A stretch of 33,821 nucleotides of DNA from Deltaproteobacteria bacterium. Lineage in GTDB: Bacteria > Myxococcota_A > Polyangia > Haliangiales > Haliangiaceae. The position numbers were made by a program, and so were the translations under genes. The notes beneath the pieces were generated by a model. It searched no databases. It had not been told where the DNA came from and saw nothing but the letters and a program-made list of their open reading frames with translations. The DNA lies in assembly GCA_025353585.1 (NCBI GenBank), contig JANXOM010000261.1:1-33821 (forward strand), given 5' to 3'. Shown in pieces: positions 13,249 to 23,436 of this stretch (positions are counted from its first letter, which is position 1; the number at the start of each line of letters is the position of its first letter).

Positions 13249-14763
13249 TCAATGGGCGCCGACGGGCGCCACGCCGGCCCGGGGCTTCTTCATCATCAGG
13301 ACGAGGGCGATGCCGACGAGGATGGCCACCATCGCGAGGCGGAAGCCGTCCTCGAAGGACATGACGAGCGCCTGGCCCGCGACCTGGTTGCCGATGATCG
13401 CGTCGGCCGGGCCGCCCGTGCTCGCGACAACCGCGATGCGCTCCTGCACCGCGGGGTCGAACACCGTGACGTGCTGGGCGAGGGCCGCGCCGTGGGAGAC
13501 CATGCCGTCCGCGACGACCTTGCCCATCCACGCCGTGCCGATGGAGCCGCCGAGCTCGCGCGTCAGGTTGAAGAGGCCCGTCGCGTTGCCGCGCGCCTGG
13601 TCCGGCAAATCGGACAGCGCCGCGACGCTGACCGGGATGAACACGAACGCCAGGCCGACGGCGCGGATCATCTGCGGCGTCACCAGGTCGTGGAACCCCG
13701 CCTGCGCCGTGAGCTGCGCGCCGTACCACTGGCTGACGCCGACGATCGTCACGCCGACGAGCAGCAGCAGCCGCGGATCGATCCGCGGGCCGATCCGCCC
13801 GACCATCGGCATCAGCACGATCTGCGCGAGGCCCGCGATGAGGAACACCCGGCCGGTGTCGAGCGCCGTGTAGTGCATCACCGTGCCGCAGAACAGCGAG
13901 AACAGGTACGAGCTGCCGAACAGCGCCACGCCGGTCAGGAAGTTGATGCCGGTGCCGGCCGCGTAGCTGCGGTTCTTGAACACGCGCAGGTCCACGACCG
14001 GGTGCGGCGTCTCCAGCTCGTGGGCCACGAACGTGACGAGCGCGATCACCGCCACCGCCGCGAGCACCGCGATGCGCGTCGATTCGAACCAGCCGTCGCG
14101 GTTGCCCTCCTCGAGCACGTACTGCAGCGCGGGCATGCCCGTCGCGAGGAGCGCGATGCCCTTGAGGTCGATCGGCCGCGCGTCGGCGACGAAGCCCGGC
14201 TCGTCGATGTACTTCCACGCGAGCGCCGCGACCGCGATGCCGACGGGCACGTTGACCAGGAAGATCCAGTGCCAGCTCGAGAAGTCGATGAGATAGCCGC
14301 CGATGGTCGGCCCGAGCAGAGGGCCCGTGATCGCGCCGAGCCCGAACAGGCCCGCCGCCATGCCGTGCTCCTTCTTCGGGTAGCGCGCGAACAGGATGCT
14401 CTGCGCCGTCGGGATGATCGCGCCGCCGCCGATGCCCTGCAGCATGCGGAACACCACGAGCGACGGCAGGTTCCACGCCGTGCCGCACAGGACGCTCGCG
14501 ACCGTGAAGACGATGACGGACGCCGTGAAGTACTTCTTGAACCCGAAGCGGCGCTGGAACCAGCCCGTCATCGGGATGACGACGATGTTCGCCATCATGT
14601 AGCCGGTCGAGACCCAGCCGATCTGGTCGAGCGGCGTGGCGAAGCTCGCGCGAATGTCCGTGAGCGCGACGTTGACGATCGAGATGTCGATCATCGCCAT
14701 CAGCGCCGCGAGCATCACGATGATCGTGATGGCGACCTTGGGGCCGCGAACCTGGCTCTCCAT
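13249..14763 (-). CDS. DHA2-family MFS drug efflux transporter (EmrB/QacA type)
   Basis: The 504-residue protein has about 14 hydrophobic helices, the DHA2 number. Signature motifs are M-I-D-I-S-I-V-N-V-A-L in helix 1 (Asp26), a motif A-like G-W-F-Q-R-R-F-G-F-K-K loop (67-77), motif B with Arg106 (R-M-L-Q-G-I-G-G-G), and motif C G-L-G-A-I-T-G-P-L-L-G-P at 141-152, typical of proton-drug antiporters. It would pump substrates across the inner membrane into the adaptor/TolC channel. ATG at 14763 is the natural start: the frame stays open upstream, but the transmembrane protein begins here, 11 bases after the adaptor's stop. The substrate is not predictable from sequence; hydrophobic toxins or an endogenous secondary metabolite are both possible. 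Confidence 0.93.
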   Translation of the reverse strand: MESQVRGPKVAITIIVMLAALMAMIDISIVNVALTDIRASFATPLDQIGWVSTGYMMANIVVIPMTGWFQRRFGFKKYFTASVIVFTVASVLCGTAWNLPSLVVFRMLQGIGGGAIIPTAQSILFARYPKKEHGMAAGLFGLGAITGPLLGPTIGGYLIDFSSWHWIFLVNVPVGIAVAALAWKYIDEPGFVADARPIDLKGIALLATGMPALQYVLEEGNRDGWFESTRIAVLAAVAVIALVTFVAHELETPHPVVDLRVFKNRSYAAGTGINFLTGVALFGSSYLFSLFCGTVMHYTALDTGRVFLIAGLAQIVLMPMVGRIGPRIDPRLLLLVGVTIVGVSQWYGAQLTAQAGFHDLVTPQMIRAVGLAFVFIPVSVAALSDLPDQARGNATGLFNLTRELGGSIGTAWMGKVVADGMVSHGAALAQHVTVFDPAVQERIAVVASTGGPADAIIGNQVAGQALVMSFEDGFRLAMVAILVGIALVLMMKKPRAGVAPVGAH

Positions 14764-14774
14764 GACGGCGGGTC

Positions 14775-16055
14775 CTATTCGGTGAAGATGGTGACGTCGA
14801 CGCTCATGCCGGGGCGCAGCGCGAGGCCGCGGCGATCCGCGATCTCGATGCGCACGGGGACGCGCTGCGTGACCTTCGTGAAGTTGCCGCTCGCGTTGTC
14901 GGGCGGCAGCATCGAGAAGCGCGAGCCGGTGCCCGCCTGCAGGCTCTCGACCGTGCCCGTCAGCTTCGCGTCGTCGAACGCGTCGACGGCGAACGTGACC
15001 TTCTGGCCGACCTGCACGTGCGCGAGCTGCGTCTCCTTGAGGTTCGCGACGACCCACGTCTCGCTCGTGCCGACCAGCGCGAGCAGCGGCCGCTCCGCGC
15101 TCACCATCTGGCCCGGCTCGACGGTGCGCTTCGTGACCACGCCGTCGATCTCGGCGCGGATCTTCGTGTACCCGAGCGCGAGCTCGGCCTGGTGGACGGC
15201 GCTGGCGGCCTGCGCGACCTTCGCCGTCGCGACCTCGACCAGCGCGTCGGCCGCGAGCACCTGCTGGGGCGCGGTCTGCGCGGACATCAACTTACCCTTC
15301 GCCGCGAGGACGGTGCCGCTCGAGCTCGAACGGTTCGCCTCGGCCGTGATGACGCGGGCCTGCGCCTGCGCGACGGCCGCGTCGGCCTGGTCGGCGAGCG
15401 CGCGCTTCGCGTCGAGCTCGGCCCGCGGGATCGCAGTGGCGTCGAGCAGGCGCTGCGCACGGCCGAGCTCGAGGTGGGCGAGGGCCGCGCGCGATTCGTT
15501 GGCCGTGACGTCGGCGCGGGCCTGGGCGATCAGCGCCTCGGTCGAGCCGGACACGCCGGCCGCCTGCGCGATGCCGCCGCGAGCGACGGCGAGCGACGCG
15601 TCGGCCTGGCTGCGGGTCAGGTCGCGCTGGGCGAGGGCGGCGTGGAGGTTCGCGCTGGCGGCGGAGAGATCGGCGCGGGCGGCGGTGAGGCGCGCGTCGT
15701 AGTCGGCGCTGTCGAGCTCGACCAGCACGTCGCCGGCCTTCACGGCCTGGTTGTCGTGGACGAGCACGCGGGCGACCTGCCCGGGGACGCGCGCGGCGAC
15801 CGCGGAGACGTGGCCCTCGATCTGCGCGTCGTCCGTTGTCTCCTTGCCGAGCGAGGCGACGTAGTAATGCGCGCCGGTGCCGGCGGCGGCGAGGAGCAAC
15901 GCGCCGAAGATGAAGGGAGCCTTCGCGCGCTTGCGGGTCGGCGTGGCCTCGGCGGTCGGGGCCGCGACGACGGCGGCGGGGACTTCGGGCTGAGCCTCGG
16001 AGCGGGGCGCGTCGAACGTACGCAGGGCGACGGGGGCGGCGGCGATGGTGCTCAT
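14775..16055 (-). CDS. HlyD/EmrA-family periplasmic adaptor subunit
   Basis: The 426-residue protein has a short cytoplasmic N-terminus and one transmembrane helix at about 47-66. The family hallmark T-D-D-A-Q-I-E-G-H-V follows (74-83), then a lipoyl-like half-motif (V-P-G-Q-V-A-R-V-L-V-H-D-N-Q-x-V-K-A-G-D). A long Ala-rich coiled-coil hairpin spans about 120-290, then the second lipoyl half (L-G-Y-T-K-I-R-A-x-I-D-G-V-V), and a beta-barrel region ends P-G-M-S-V-D-V. It bridges the MFS pump and the TolC-like channel. AGAGGA sits 4 bases before the ATG. It is the first gene of the efflux operon, divergent from the sigma54 activator gene. Confidence 0.93.
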   Translation of the reverse strand: MSTIAAAPVALRTFDAPRSEAQPEVPAAVVAAPTAEATPTRKRAKAPFIFGALLLAAAGTGAHYYVASLGKETTDDAQIEGHVSAVAARVPGQVARVLVHDNQAVKAGDVLVELDSADYDARLTAARADLSAASANLHAALAQRDLTRSQADASLAVARGGIAQAAGVSGSTEALIAQARADVTANESRAALAHLELGRAQRLLDATAIPRAELDAKRALADQADAAVAQAQARVITAEANRSSSSGTVLAAKGKLMSAQTAPQQVLAADALVEVATAKVAQAASAVHQAELALGYTKIRAEIDGVVTKRTVEPGQMVSAERPLLALVGTSETWVVANLKETQLAHVQVGQKVTFAVDAFDDAKLTGTVESLQAGTGSRFSMLPPDNASGNFTKVTQRVPVRIEIADRRGLALRPGMSVDVTIFTE

Positions 16056-16077
16056 GGAATCCTCTGTCCATCCCTAA

Positions 16078-16093
16078 TGCATGACGTGAACCA
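16078..16093 (-). promoter_or_regulatory. Candidate sigma54 promoter (-24/-12) of the efflux operon
   Basis: The minus strand reads TGGTTCACGTCATGCA, which has the obligatory GG-N10-GC core and matches 8 of the 12 fixed positions of the consensus TGGCACG-N4-TTGCW. Transcription would start near 16067, leaving a 12-base leader that just contains the AGAGGA ribosome-binding site. The divergent gene encodes a sigma54 activator, which supports the call. The short leader and imperfect -24 half are the weak points. Confidence 0.45.
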
Positions 16094-16132
16094 TCGCGTC
16101 AAACGAGTAAAATCAAATAGTTAAGTTAAACG

Positions 16133-16171
16133 TCTACCAAGATTGGTAGAGAAATGGCAGTCTACCGGTAG
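16133..16171. promoter_or_regulatory. Two palindromic operator sites in the divergent intergenic region
   Basis: TCTACCAAGATTGGTAGA (16133-16150) is a perfect 8-bp inverted repeat with a 2-base spacer. CTACCGGTAG (16162-16171) is a second perfect palindrome built on the same TCTACC half-site, and a further TCTACC half-site occurs at 16183-16188 inside the regulator gene. The palindrome centres lie about 75 and 100 bases upstream of the predicted sigma54 start site, and directly before the regulator's GTG. They suit both enhancer binding for the efflux operon and autoregulation. Confidence 0.7.
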
Positions 16172-16176
16172 GCCTC

Positions 16177-18990
<2,814 letters not shown>

Positions 18991-19021
18991 CGTTCGCTCC
19001 CTCGTTACGGAGCAAGGACTA

Positions 19022-19822
19022 TCAGAACAGCCACAGCGGCTTGCTGCCCGCGAACAGCACGTTCTCGCCCTCGGCGGACGGCGTCGACAGCTCGATCTCG
19101 ACCATCATCCCGCGCTGGATGCTCTCGTCGTGCGGGTGGATGTCCTGCACCTCGCCGTCGATGGTCGCCGTGACCTTGCCGACCGCCGAGCACGCGACCA
19201 GGCCCCACGAGCAGCCGTAGAGCTTCGTCCCGATCTTCACGTTGCGCAGGTTCTGGTACGGCACGAACGCCAGCACGACCTTGCCGTTGATCGCGCGCAG
19301 GTACGGCGACTGCTCGAGGCGATGGACGTCCGCGTCCTGCTCTTCTTTCCGCTTCGCGATGCTCGTGAGCCGCGCGTGCAGCGGCGCGCGCTTGCCGACC
19401 TGGTTGTCCTTGTCGAGCGTGGCTTGCTCGATCTCGCGCTTGACGAGCCACTGGTCCGGCGTCTTCGGGGAGTCGTCGGTCCCCGCGATCTCGCCGAGGA
19501 ATCGCTCGTCCGACGCGACCGTGCGATCGATCTCTGTCAGCTGTGCCTCGATCTCGAGCTTCTCGGCGTCGAGCTGGCTGTCGCGGAGCCGCGCGTCATT
19601 GAGCAGCGTCGATGCCTCGACGACCTTCTGGTGCGTCGGCGACAGCACCACCGGGCGCGTCCACGTGTGGTCGAAGAAGTAGAAGATGTTCGTGACGAGG
19701 AAGCCGATGAGGCCGATCAAGATCGCCGTCAGCGCCACGAGGCCGGCCACCTTGTAGATGCGGATGATCGATGGCTGCAGCGCGAGCCAGAACTTCGGAG
19801 CGGAGGACTTGCGCGCGTCCAT
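19022..19822 (-). CDS. Membrane-anchored HlyD/Alg44-like partner of a polysaccharide synthase
   Basis: The 266-residue protein has a short basic N-terminus, one transmembrane helix (about 27-50) and two coiled-coil segments (about 65-105 and 127-170). Its C-terminal beta-rich domain (about 175-266) contains V-V-L-A-F-V-P-Y-Q-N-L, V-G-K-V-T-A-T-I-D-G and R-G-M-M-V-E-I-E-L, resembling the barrel of HlyD-type adaptors. Cys204 and Cys211 could form a disulfide. It starts 3 bases after the stop of the glycosyltransferase gene, so the two are surely cotranscribed. By analogy with Alg8/Alg44 it may help move nascent polymer through the periplasm. Unlike Alg44 there is no PilZ domain, so no c-di-GMP control is visible. 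The family assignment is by fold impression and is moderate. Confidence 0.7.
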   Translation of the reverse strand: MDARKSSAPKFWLALQPSIIRIYKVAGLVALTAILIGLIGFLVTNIFYFFDHTWTRPVVLSPTHQKVVEASTLLNDARLRDSQLDAEKLEIEAQLTEIDRTVASDERFLGEIAGTDDSPKTPDQWLVKREIEQATLDKDNQVGKRAPLHARLTSIAKRKEEQDADVHRLEQSPYLRAINGKVVLAFVPYQNLRNVKIGTKLYGCSWGLVACSAVGKVTATIDGEVQDIHPHDESIQRGMMVEIELSTPSAEGENVLFAGSKPLWLF

Positions 19823-19825
19823 GGC

Positions 19826-21187
19826 CTAGGCCGCCGGCATCTGCGCGTGCGACGCGCGCACGCGCCCGGTCTCCGTGATCGCGACGGCGACCTCGGCGTA
19901 GGTCGGCGCGTCGGTCAGGATCGCGTGGTCCGTCCCCGAGCCGAGCGCCAGGCCCGCGCTCGCGCCCGCGCCGACGGGCACCGGCGCCGCGTCCGCCTCG
20001 CCCTCGTGCCCGCGGGTCTCCCAGCTGCCCGAGTCGAGCGTGAACAGCGCGAGCGGCGTCAGGAGCGCGTACGTCACCGGCATGAGCAACGACATCGGCA
20101 CGAAGGACAGCGGCCCGACGCGCTCCTCGGCGGGCTGCTTGCGGACGCGCCACCAGTAGTAACAGCCGAGCGCGGCGACGACCGCGAGGTGGATCTGCAG
20201 CGCCGGGTAGAACTTGTGCGATGCGAGGGCGCGCACGACGGCCATCGGATAGATGATCAGCAGCGCGAACTGCGAGAAGAAGTGAATGGCGAGGATCGGG
20301 TTGAGGCGCCACACGTGGCTGAACGCGCCCGCGTAATCGACGATGTTCGAGCGGCGCCAGCGGAGCTGCTGCGAGAAGTAGGCGCCCAGCGTGGCGGGGA
20401 CGGATGTGCGGCAGCGTGCCGCGAGGGTCATCGTGGTGAGGTAGCCGGCCTTGATGATCTGGCGCGTGAGGTAACGATCCTCGCCGTACTTGATCGTGAC
20501 ACCGAGCGCGGACCGGTTCTCGAGCACGTCCTCGAGCTCGACGAGCACCTCGCGCTTGTACGCGGTGAGGCAGCCGGACAGGCACATCACGCGGCGGAAG
20601 CCCCACTCGAGGTTCTTCAGGAAGTAGTACCCGTACCAGTACTTCACGACCTGCATTCGCGTGAGCCAGCTCTCCTGCTTGTTCCGCACGTCGACCCAGC
20701 CGCCAACGGCAGCGATCTTCGGGTGGACGAACCGGCGGCAGAGCTCGCGGATCGCGTTGGCGTCGACCACCACGTCCGAATCGACGGACACGATGATCTC
20801 GGAATCGGTGTCCCGGACGGCGCGGATGATCGACCGACGCTTGCCCAGGTTGATGATATTACGCAGGACTTTCAAACGCCCGCCGGAAGTTCGGGCCACT
20901 TCACGGGCTCGCTCGTAGCTATCGTCGGTGGAGCAATCATCGACGCAGATGATCTTGAGCTTGTGCGCCGGGTAATCGGCCTCGAGGAGGCTCCGCAGGG
21001 TCTCCTGGATCGCCGCGCCCTCGTTGAACATCGGGATGACCGCCGTGACGGTGGGCTCGTAGTCGTCGCGCGTCTCGTCCCAGTTCTTGCCGCGAACGAT
21101 CCTCAGGATCACGCCCGCCACGTAGCGGTTGATGAAGACCACCAGCGCGAGCGAGTGGACCAGGACCCAGAGGAGGTGCGTGGTCAT
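19826..21187 (-). CDS. Processive family-2 glycosyltransferase (hyaluronan/cellulose synthase-like)
   Basis: With ATG at 21187 the product is 453 residues. It has an N-terminal membrane helix, a GT2 catalytic domain with Asp83-Asp84, D-S-D at 136-138, G-E-D at 235-237 and Q-x-x-R-W at 273-277, then several membrane helices (about 296-345 and 362-390) and a 60-residue Ala/Gly-rich tail of unknown role. This motif set defines inner-membrane synthases that polymerise and export beta-linked polysaccharides from nucleotide sugars. A TTG 18 bases upstream would also be in frame, but ATG is preferred. It is followed immediately by the HlyD/Alg44-like gene, suggesting a two-component exopolysaccharide synthase. 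No outer-membrane porin or modifying enzyme is adjacent, so the polymer cannot be named. Confidence 0.9.
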   Translation of the reverse strand: MTTHLLWVLVHSLALVVFINRYVAGVILRIVRGKNWDETRDDYEPTVTAVIPMFNEGAAIQETLRSLLEADYPAHKLKIICVDDCSTDDSYERAREVARTSGGRLKVLRNIINLGKRRSIIRAVRDTDSEIIVSVDSDVVVDANAIRELCRRFVHPKIAAVGGWVDVRNKQESWLTRMQVVKYWYGYYFLKNLEWGFRRVMCLSGCLTAYKREVLVELEDVLENRSALGVTIKYGEDRYLTRQIIKAGYLTTMTLAARCRTSVPATLGAYFSQQLRWRRSNIVDYAGAFSHVWRLNPILAIHFFSQFALLIIYPMAVVRALASHKFYPALQIHLAVVAALGCYYWWRVRKQPAEERVGPLSFVPMSLLMPVTYALLTPLALFTLDSGSWETRGHEGEADAAPVPVGAGASAGLALGSGTDHAILTDAPTYAEVAVAITETGRVRASHAQMPAA

Positions 21188-21458
21188 GGTCTCGCGGTCT
21201 CCCAAGCAAGGTGGAGACCGACGCAGACCGCTGCGCGCTGAAGGGGAATCCGGCGGATCAAGAGAACGGCTCGAACGAAGGCTAGCGAGGCGAGACGGGG
21301 AATACTGCCACGTCTAATATCATCAAACTATTATGGTTCGCGGCGCGCAGCAAGCCGAATGACGCGAGTTGCCACGAGCCGTGGGCTGGGCCACGCCCCT
21401 CAGAAAGTCGAGGGGGCCATGCTTGTCATGGCGCGACAGCGGGTGAGATAAGCCCAGG
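21188..21458. other. Divergent intergenic region between glycosyltransferase and DUF2279 genes
   Basis: There is no convincing gene in these 271 bases. A relatively AT-rich patch at about 21314-21337 (taatatcatcaaactattat) is the best place for divergent promoters, but no clear -35/-10 pair is seen. A short frame starting at the ATG at 21419 stops after 10 codons. Confidence 0.5.
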
Positions 21459-22478
21459 GTGCGGACCGCGCTTGGCAGTCTCTTGATCATCGCGTGCTTG
21501 GCCGGCTCCGGCCGGGCCGACAGCGGCGCTCCGGAGTCGGCGAGCTCGCCCTGGGTCGATCAGGCGCCGGCCCCCGTGCTCGCGCCGGGCCCGGACGACG
21601 GCGGCGGGTCGCCAGGCGGCGACCACAAGGTCGCCTCGGTCGTGACGCTCGGCGGCATTTATGCGGCGTTCACCACCTGGACCTACTTCGCCTGGTACCG
21701 GAAGCACAAGCCGCTGTCGCAATTCAAGTGGGGCGGCGACGGCTGGCTCGGCGACACGACGTACGCCGGCGGCGCGGACAAGTTCGGCCACGCGTGGGCG
21801 ACGATGGGCCTGGGGCGCGCGGGCACCGAGCTCCTGAGGCAGTGGGGCGGCTACGATCGGCTGACCGCGAGCCTGATCGGCGTCGGGCTCTCCGAGGCGC
21901 TGTTCATCGGCGTCGAGGTCAAGGACGGCTTCTATTACGAATTCTCGTTCAGCGACCTGACCGGCGATTCGCTCGGCGCGCTGGCCGCGTTCGCGCTGTC
22001 GAACTGGCCGCGCCTCGACGAGCTGTTCGACTATCGCGTGCAGTACTTCCCGAGCAAGGAGTACCGCCGGCAGTTCCGCGGCGGGAACGTCAACATCGCC
22101 GAGGACTACAGCGGCGAGACGTACTTGCTCGCGCTCCACCTCGGCGGGATCCACTCGCTGCGCGACATGAAGTACGGCACGTGGTCGCGGTTCGTCGACG
22201 TGGCGGTCGGGTTCGACTCGCGCGGCTACAAGCCCGACCCGCCGTCGGGGTTGCCGGACTACGAGCATCACCAGAACCTGTTCATCGGCGTGTCGCTGAA
22301 CGCGCAGGGCCTGTTCGACTACCTGCTCGAGGGGCACCAGTCGCATGGCGCGCGCGTGACGAAGAAGATCACCCACGGGCTCTTCGAGATGTTCAACCTG
22401 CCGTACACGGCGGGCCCGATCCCGGGCCTGCAGCTGACGGATACGCCAACCGGGACCGTCGACAAGGGCGGCGCATGA
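21459..22478 (+). CDS. DUF2279 (YfiM-like) predicted periplasmic/membrane protein
   Basis: The 339-residue product starts with GTG and a signal peptide (about 1-20), followed by a Pro/Gly-rich linker and a hydrophobic segment at about 60-78. The recognisable core is G-G-A-D-K-F-G-H-A-W-A-T near residue 105, then a helix with S-E-A-L-F-I-G-V-E-V-K-D-G and F-S-F-S-D-L-T-G-D-S-L-G-A. This matches the DUF2279 family, whose members carry conserved D-K-x-x-H and D-x-x-x-N/D motifs in membrane-embedded helices; their activity is unknown. The C-terminal 150 residues look beta-rich (paired aromatic strands, Y-L-L-A-L-H-L-G-G), which might be an outer-membrane or lipid-facing extension. The next gene begins 45 bases later on the same strand. 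Confidence 0.7.
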   Translation: MRTALGSLLIIACLAGSGRADSGAPESASSPWVDQAPAPVLAPGPDDGGGSPGGDHKVASVVTLGGIYAAFTTWTYFAWYRKHKPLSQFKWGGDGWLGDTTYAGGADKFGHAWATMGLGRAGTELLRQWGGYDRLTASLIGVGLSEALFIGVEVKDGFYYEFSFSDLTGDSLGALAAFALSNWPRLDELFDYRVQYFPSKEYRRQFRGGNVNIAEDYSGETYLLALHLGGIHSLRDMKYGTWSRFVDVAVGFDSRGYKPDPPSGLPDYEHHQNLFIGVSLNAQGLFDYLLEGHQSHGARVTKKITHGLFEMFNLPYTAGPIPGLQLTDTPTGTVDKGGA

Positions 22479-22523
22479 CCGATCACTGCAACCGGTGGTG
22501 GCTCCCCGGTGTCCCACGTTCCG

Positions 22524-23381
22524 ATGCGCGCAGCCGTGGCCGTGGCTCTCGTCCTCGCCGCGGGCTGCCGCCACTACGACCCGACCGCCGACCTCGCGTT
22601 CGACGCGTACGGCGAGACCGGCACGGCGGTGCAGGCGATCCTCGACGCGGAGCCGGCCGCGCGCGTGTACGCGATCGGCGAGTACCACGAGACGTGGGCC
22701 ACCTCGCGGAGCGGCGCGCGCTCGACGCTCGACCGGTTCAATCGGGACATCCTCGGCCTCCTGCGCCCGCGCGCCCACCATCTCGTCGTCGAGGCGTGGC
22801 TCGGGCAGGACTGTACGGCCGCGGCGGCCGCGGTCCCGGGGCAGATCGCGTTGGCGACGGGGCACACGCCGCGCACGCGGGAGGACATCAGTCTCCTGCT
22901 CACGGCGAGCGGCATGGCGAGCCTCGTCCCGCACGGGCTGCCGATGACGTGCATCGAGCAAGGGGCGGTCGTCGACCACCGCGGTGCGGTCGACTTCCTG
23001 CTGCTCCTCGAGCTCATCACGGAGAAGCTCGGCGCCACGACGCGCGCGCTCCTCGCGGCCGACCCGGCGCGGGCGGTCATCGTGTATGGCGGCGCGCTCC
23101 ACAACGATCTTTACCCGCGCTGGCCGCTCGAGCCGCTGTCGTACGCCGCGCCGCTGGCGCGCGAGCTCGGCGGAGGCGCGGTGCTCGAGCTCGACCTCGT
23201 GGTGCCCGAGGTCGTCGCGCCGATGGGGATGGTGCGCAACGAGCCCTGGTTCCCGCTGCTCGGCCTCGCCGCGCCCGGCCGCACCGTGGTCTGGCGGCGC
23301 GGCCCGCACAGCTATGTGGTGATCCTGCCGGCGCAGACCACGGCGGTCGCGGCGGTGGCGTTGCCGAAGACGGAAGATTAA
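22524..23381 (+). CDS. Lipoprotein with GExH motif (ChaN/EreA-like superfamily candidate)
   Basis: With ATG at 22524 the product is 285 residues and starts with a compact lipoprotein signal (L-A-A-G-C, Cys15). A GTG 15 bases upstream is in frame but would spoil the signal's N-region. The core carries V-Y-A-I-G-E-Y-H-E (Gly52, Glu53, His55) and a later V-I-V-Y-G-G-A-L-H-N-D-L segment. This pair of Glu/His motifs recalls the haem-binding ChaN proteins and the erythromycin esterase/TraB-like fold. That resemblance is only at motif level and no reaction is claimed. It follows the DUF2279 gene and ends 6 bases before a strong hairpin, so the pair probably forms its own operon. Confidence 0.55.
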   Translation: MRAAVAVALVLAAGCRHYDPTADLAFDAYGETGTAVQAILDAEPAARVYAIGEYHETWATSRSGARSTLDRFNRDILGLLRPRAHHLVVEAWLGQDCTAAAAAVPGQIALATGHTPRTREDISLLLTASGMASLVPHGLPMTCIEQGAVVDHRGAVDFLLLLELITEKLGATTRALLAADPARAVIVYGGALHNDLYPRWPLEPLSYAAPLARELGGGAVLELDLVVPEVVAPMGMVRNEPWFPLLGLAAPGRTVVWRRGPHSYVVILPAQTTAVAAVALPKTED

Positions 23382-23387
23382 CCAAGA

Positions 23388-23424
23388 CTTACCGCCAGGC
23401 CGCCTTGGCGGCTTGGCGGTTAAG
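23388..23424 (+). terminator. Strong GC hairpin after the GExH lipoprotein gene
   Basis: The inner stem is GCCGCC-TT-GGCGGC (23399-23412). Outer arms CTTACCGCCAG and TTGGCGGTTAAG extend it with one G-U pair and one bulge. It starts 6 bases after the upstream stop codon and could act as a terminator, though it lacks a clean U-tract. It resembles a dispersed imperfect repeat of cgccaag units. Confidence 0.5.
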
Positions 23425-23436
23425 CTCGGATCGCAC

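Noticed and set aside
18996..19013. GCTCC ... GGAGC hairpin between the convergent activator and HlyD-like genes
   Set aside because: The stem is only 5 bp with an 8-base loop and no U-tract, too weak to call a terminator.
21188..21205. TTG start adding six residues to the glycosyltransferase
   Set aside because: The downstream ATG at 21187 leads straight into the membrane helix and no ribosome-binding site supports the TTG.
23413..23436. TTG at 23413 as start of the GT-C-like gene
   Set aside because: It lies inside a strong hairpin and would add eight non-hydrophobic residues before the first membrane helix. GTG at 23437 is more plausible.
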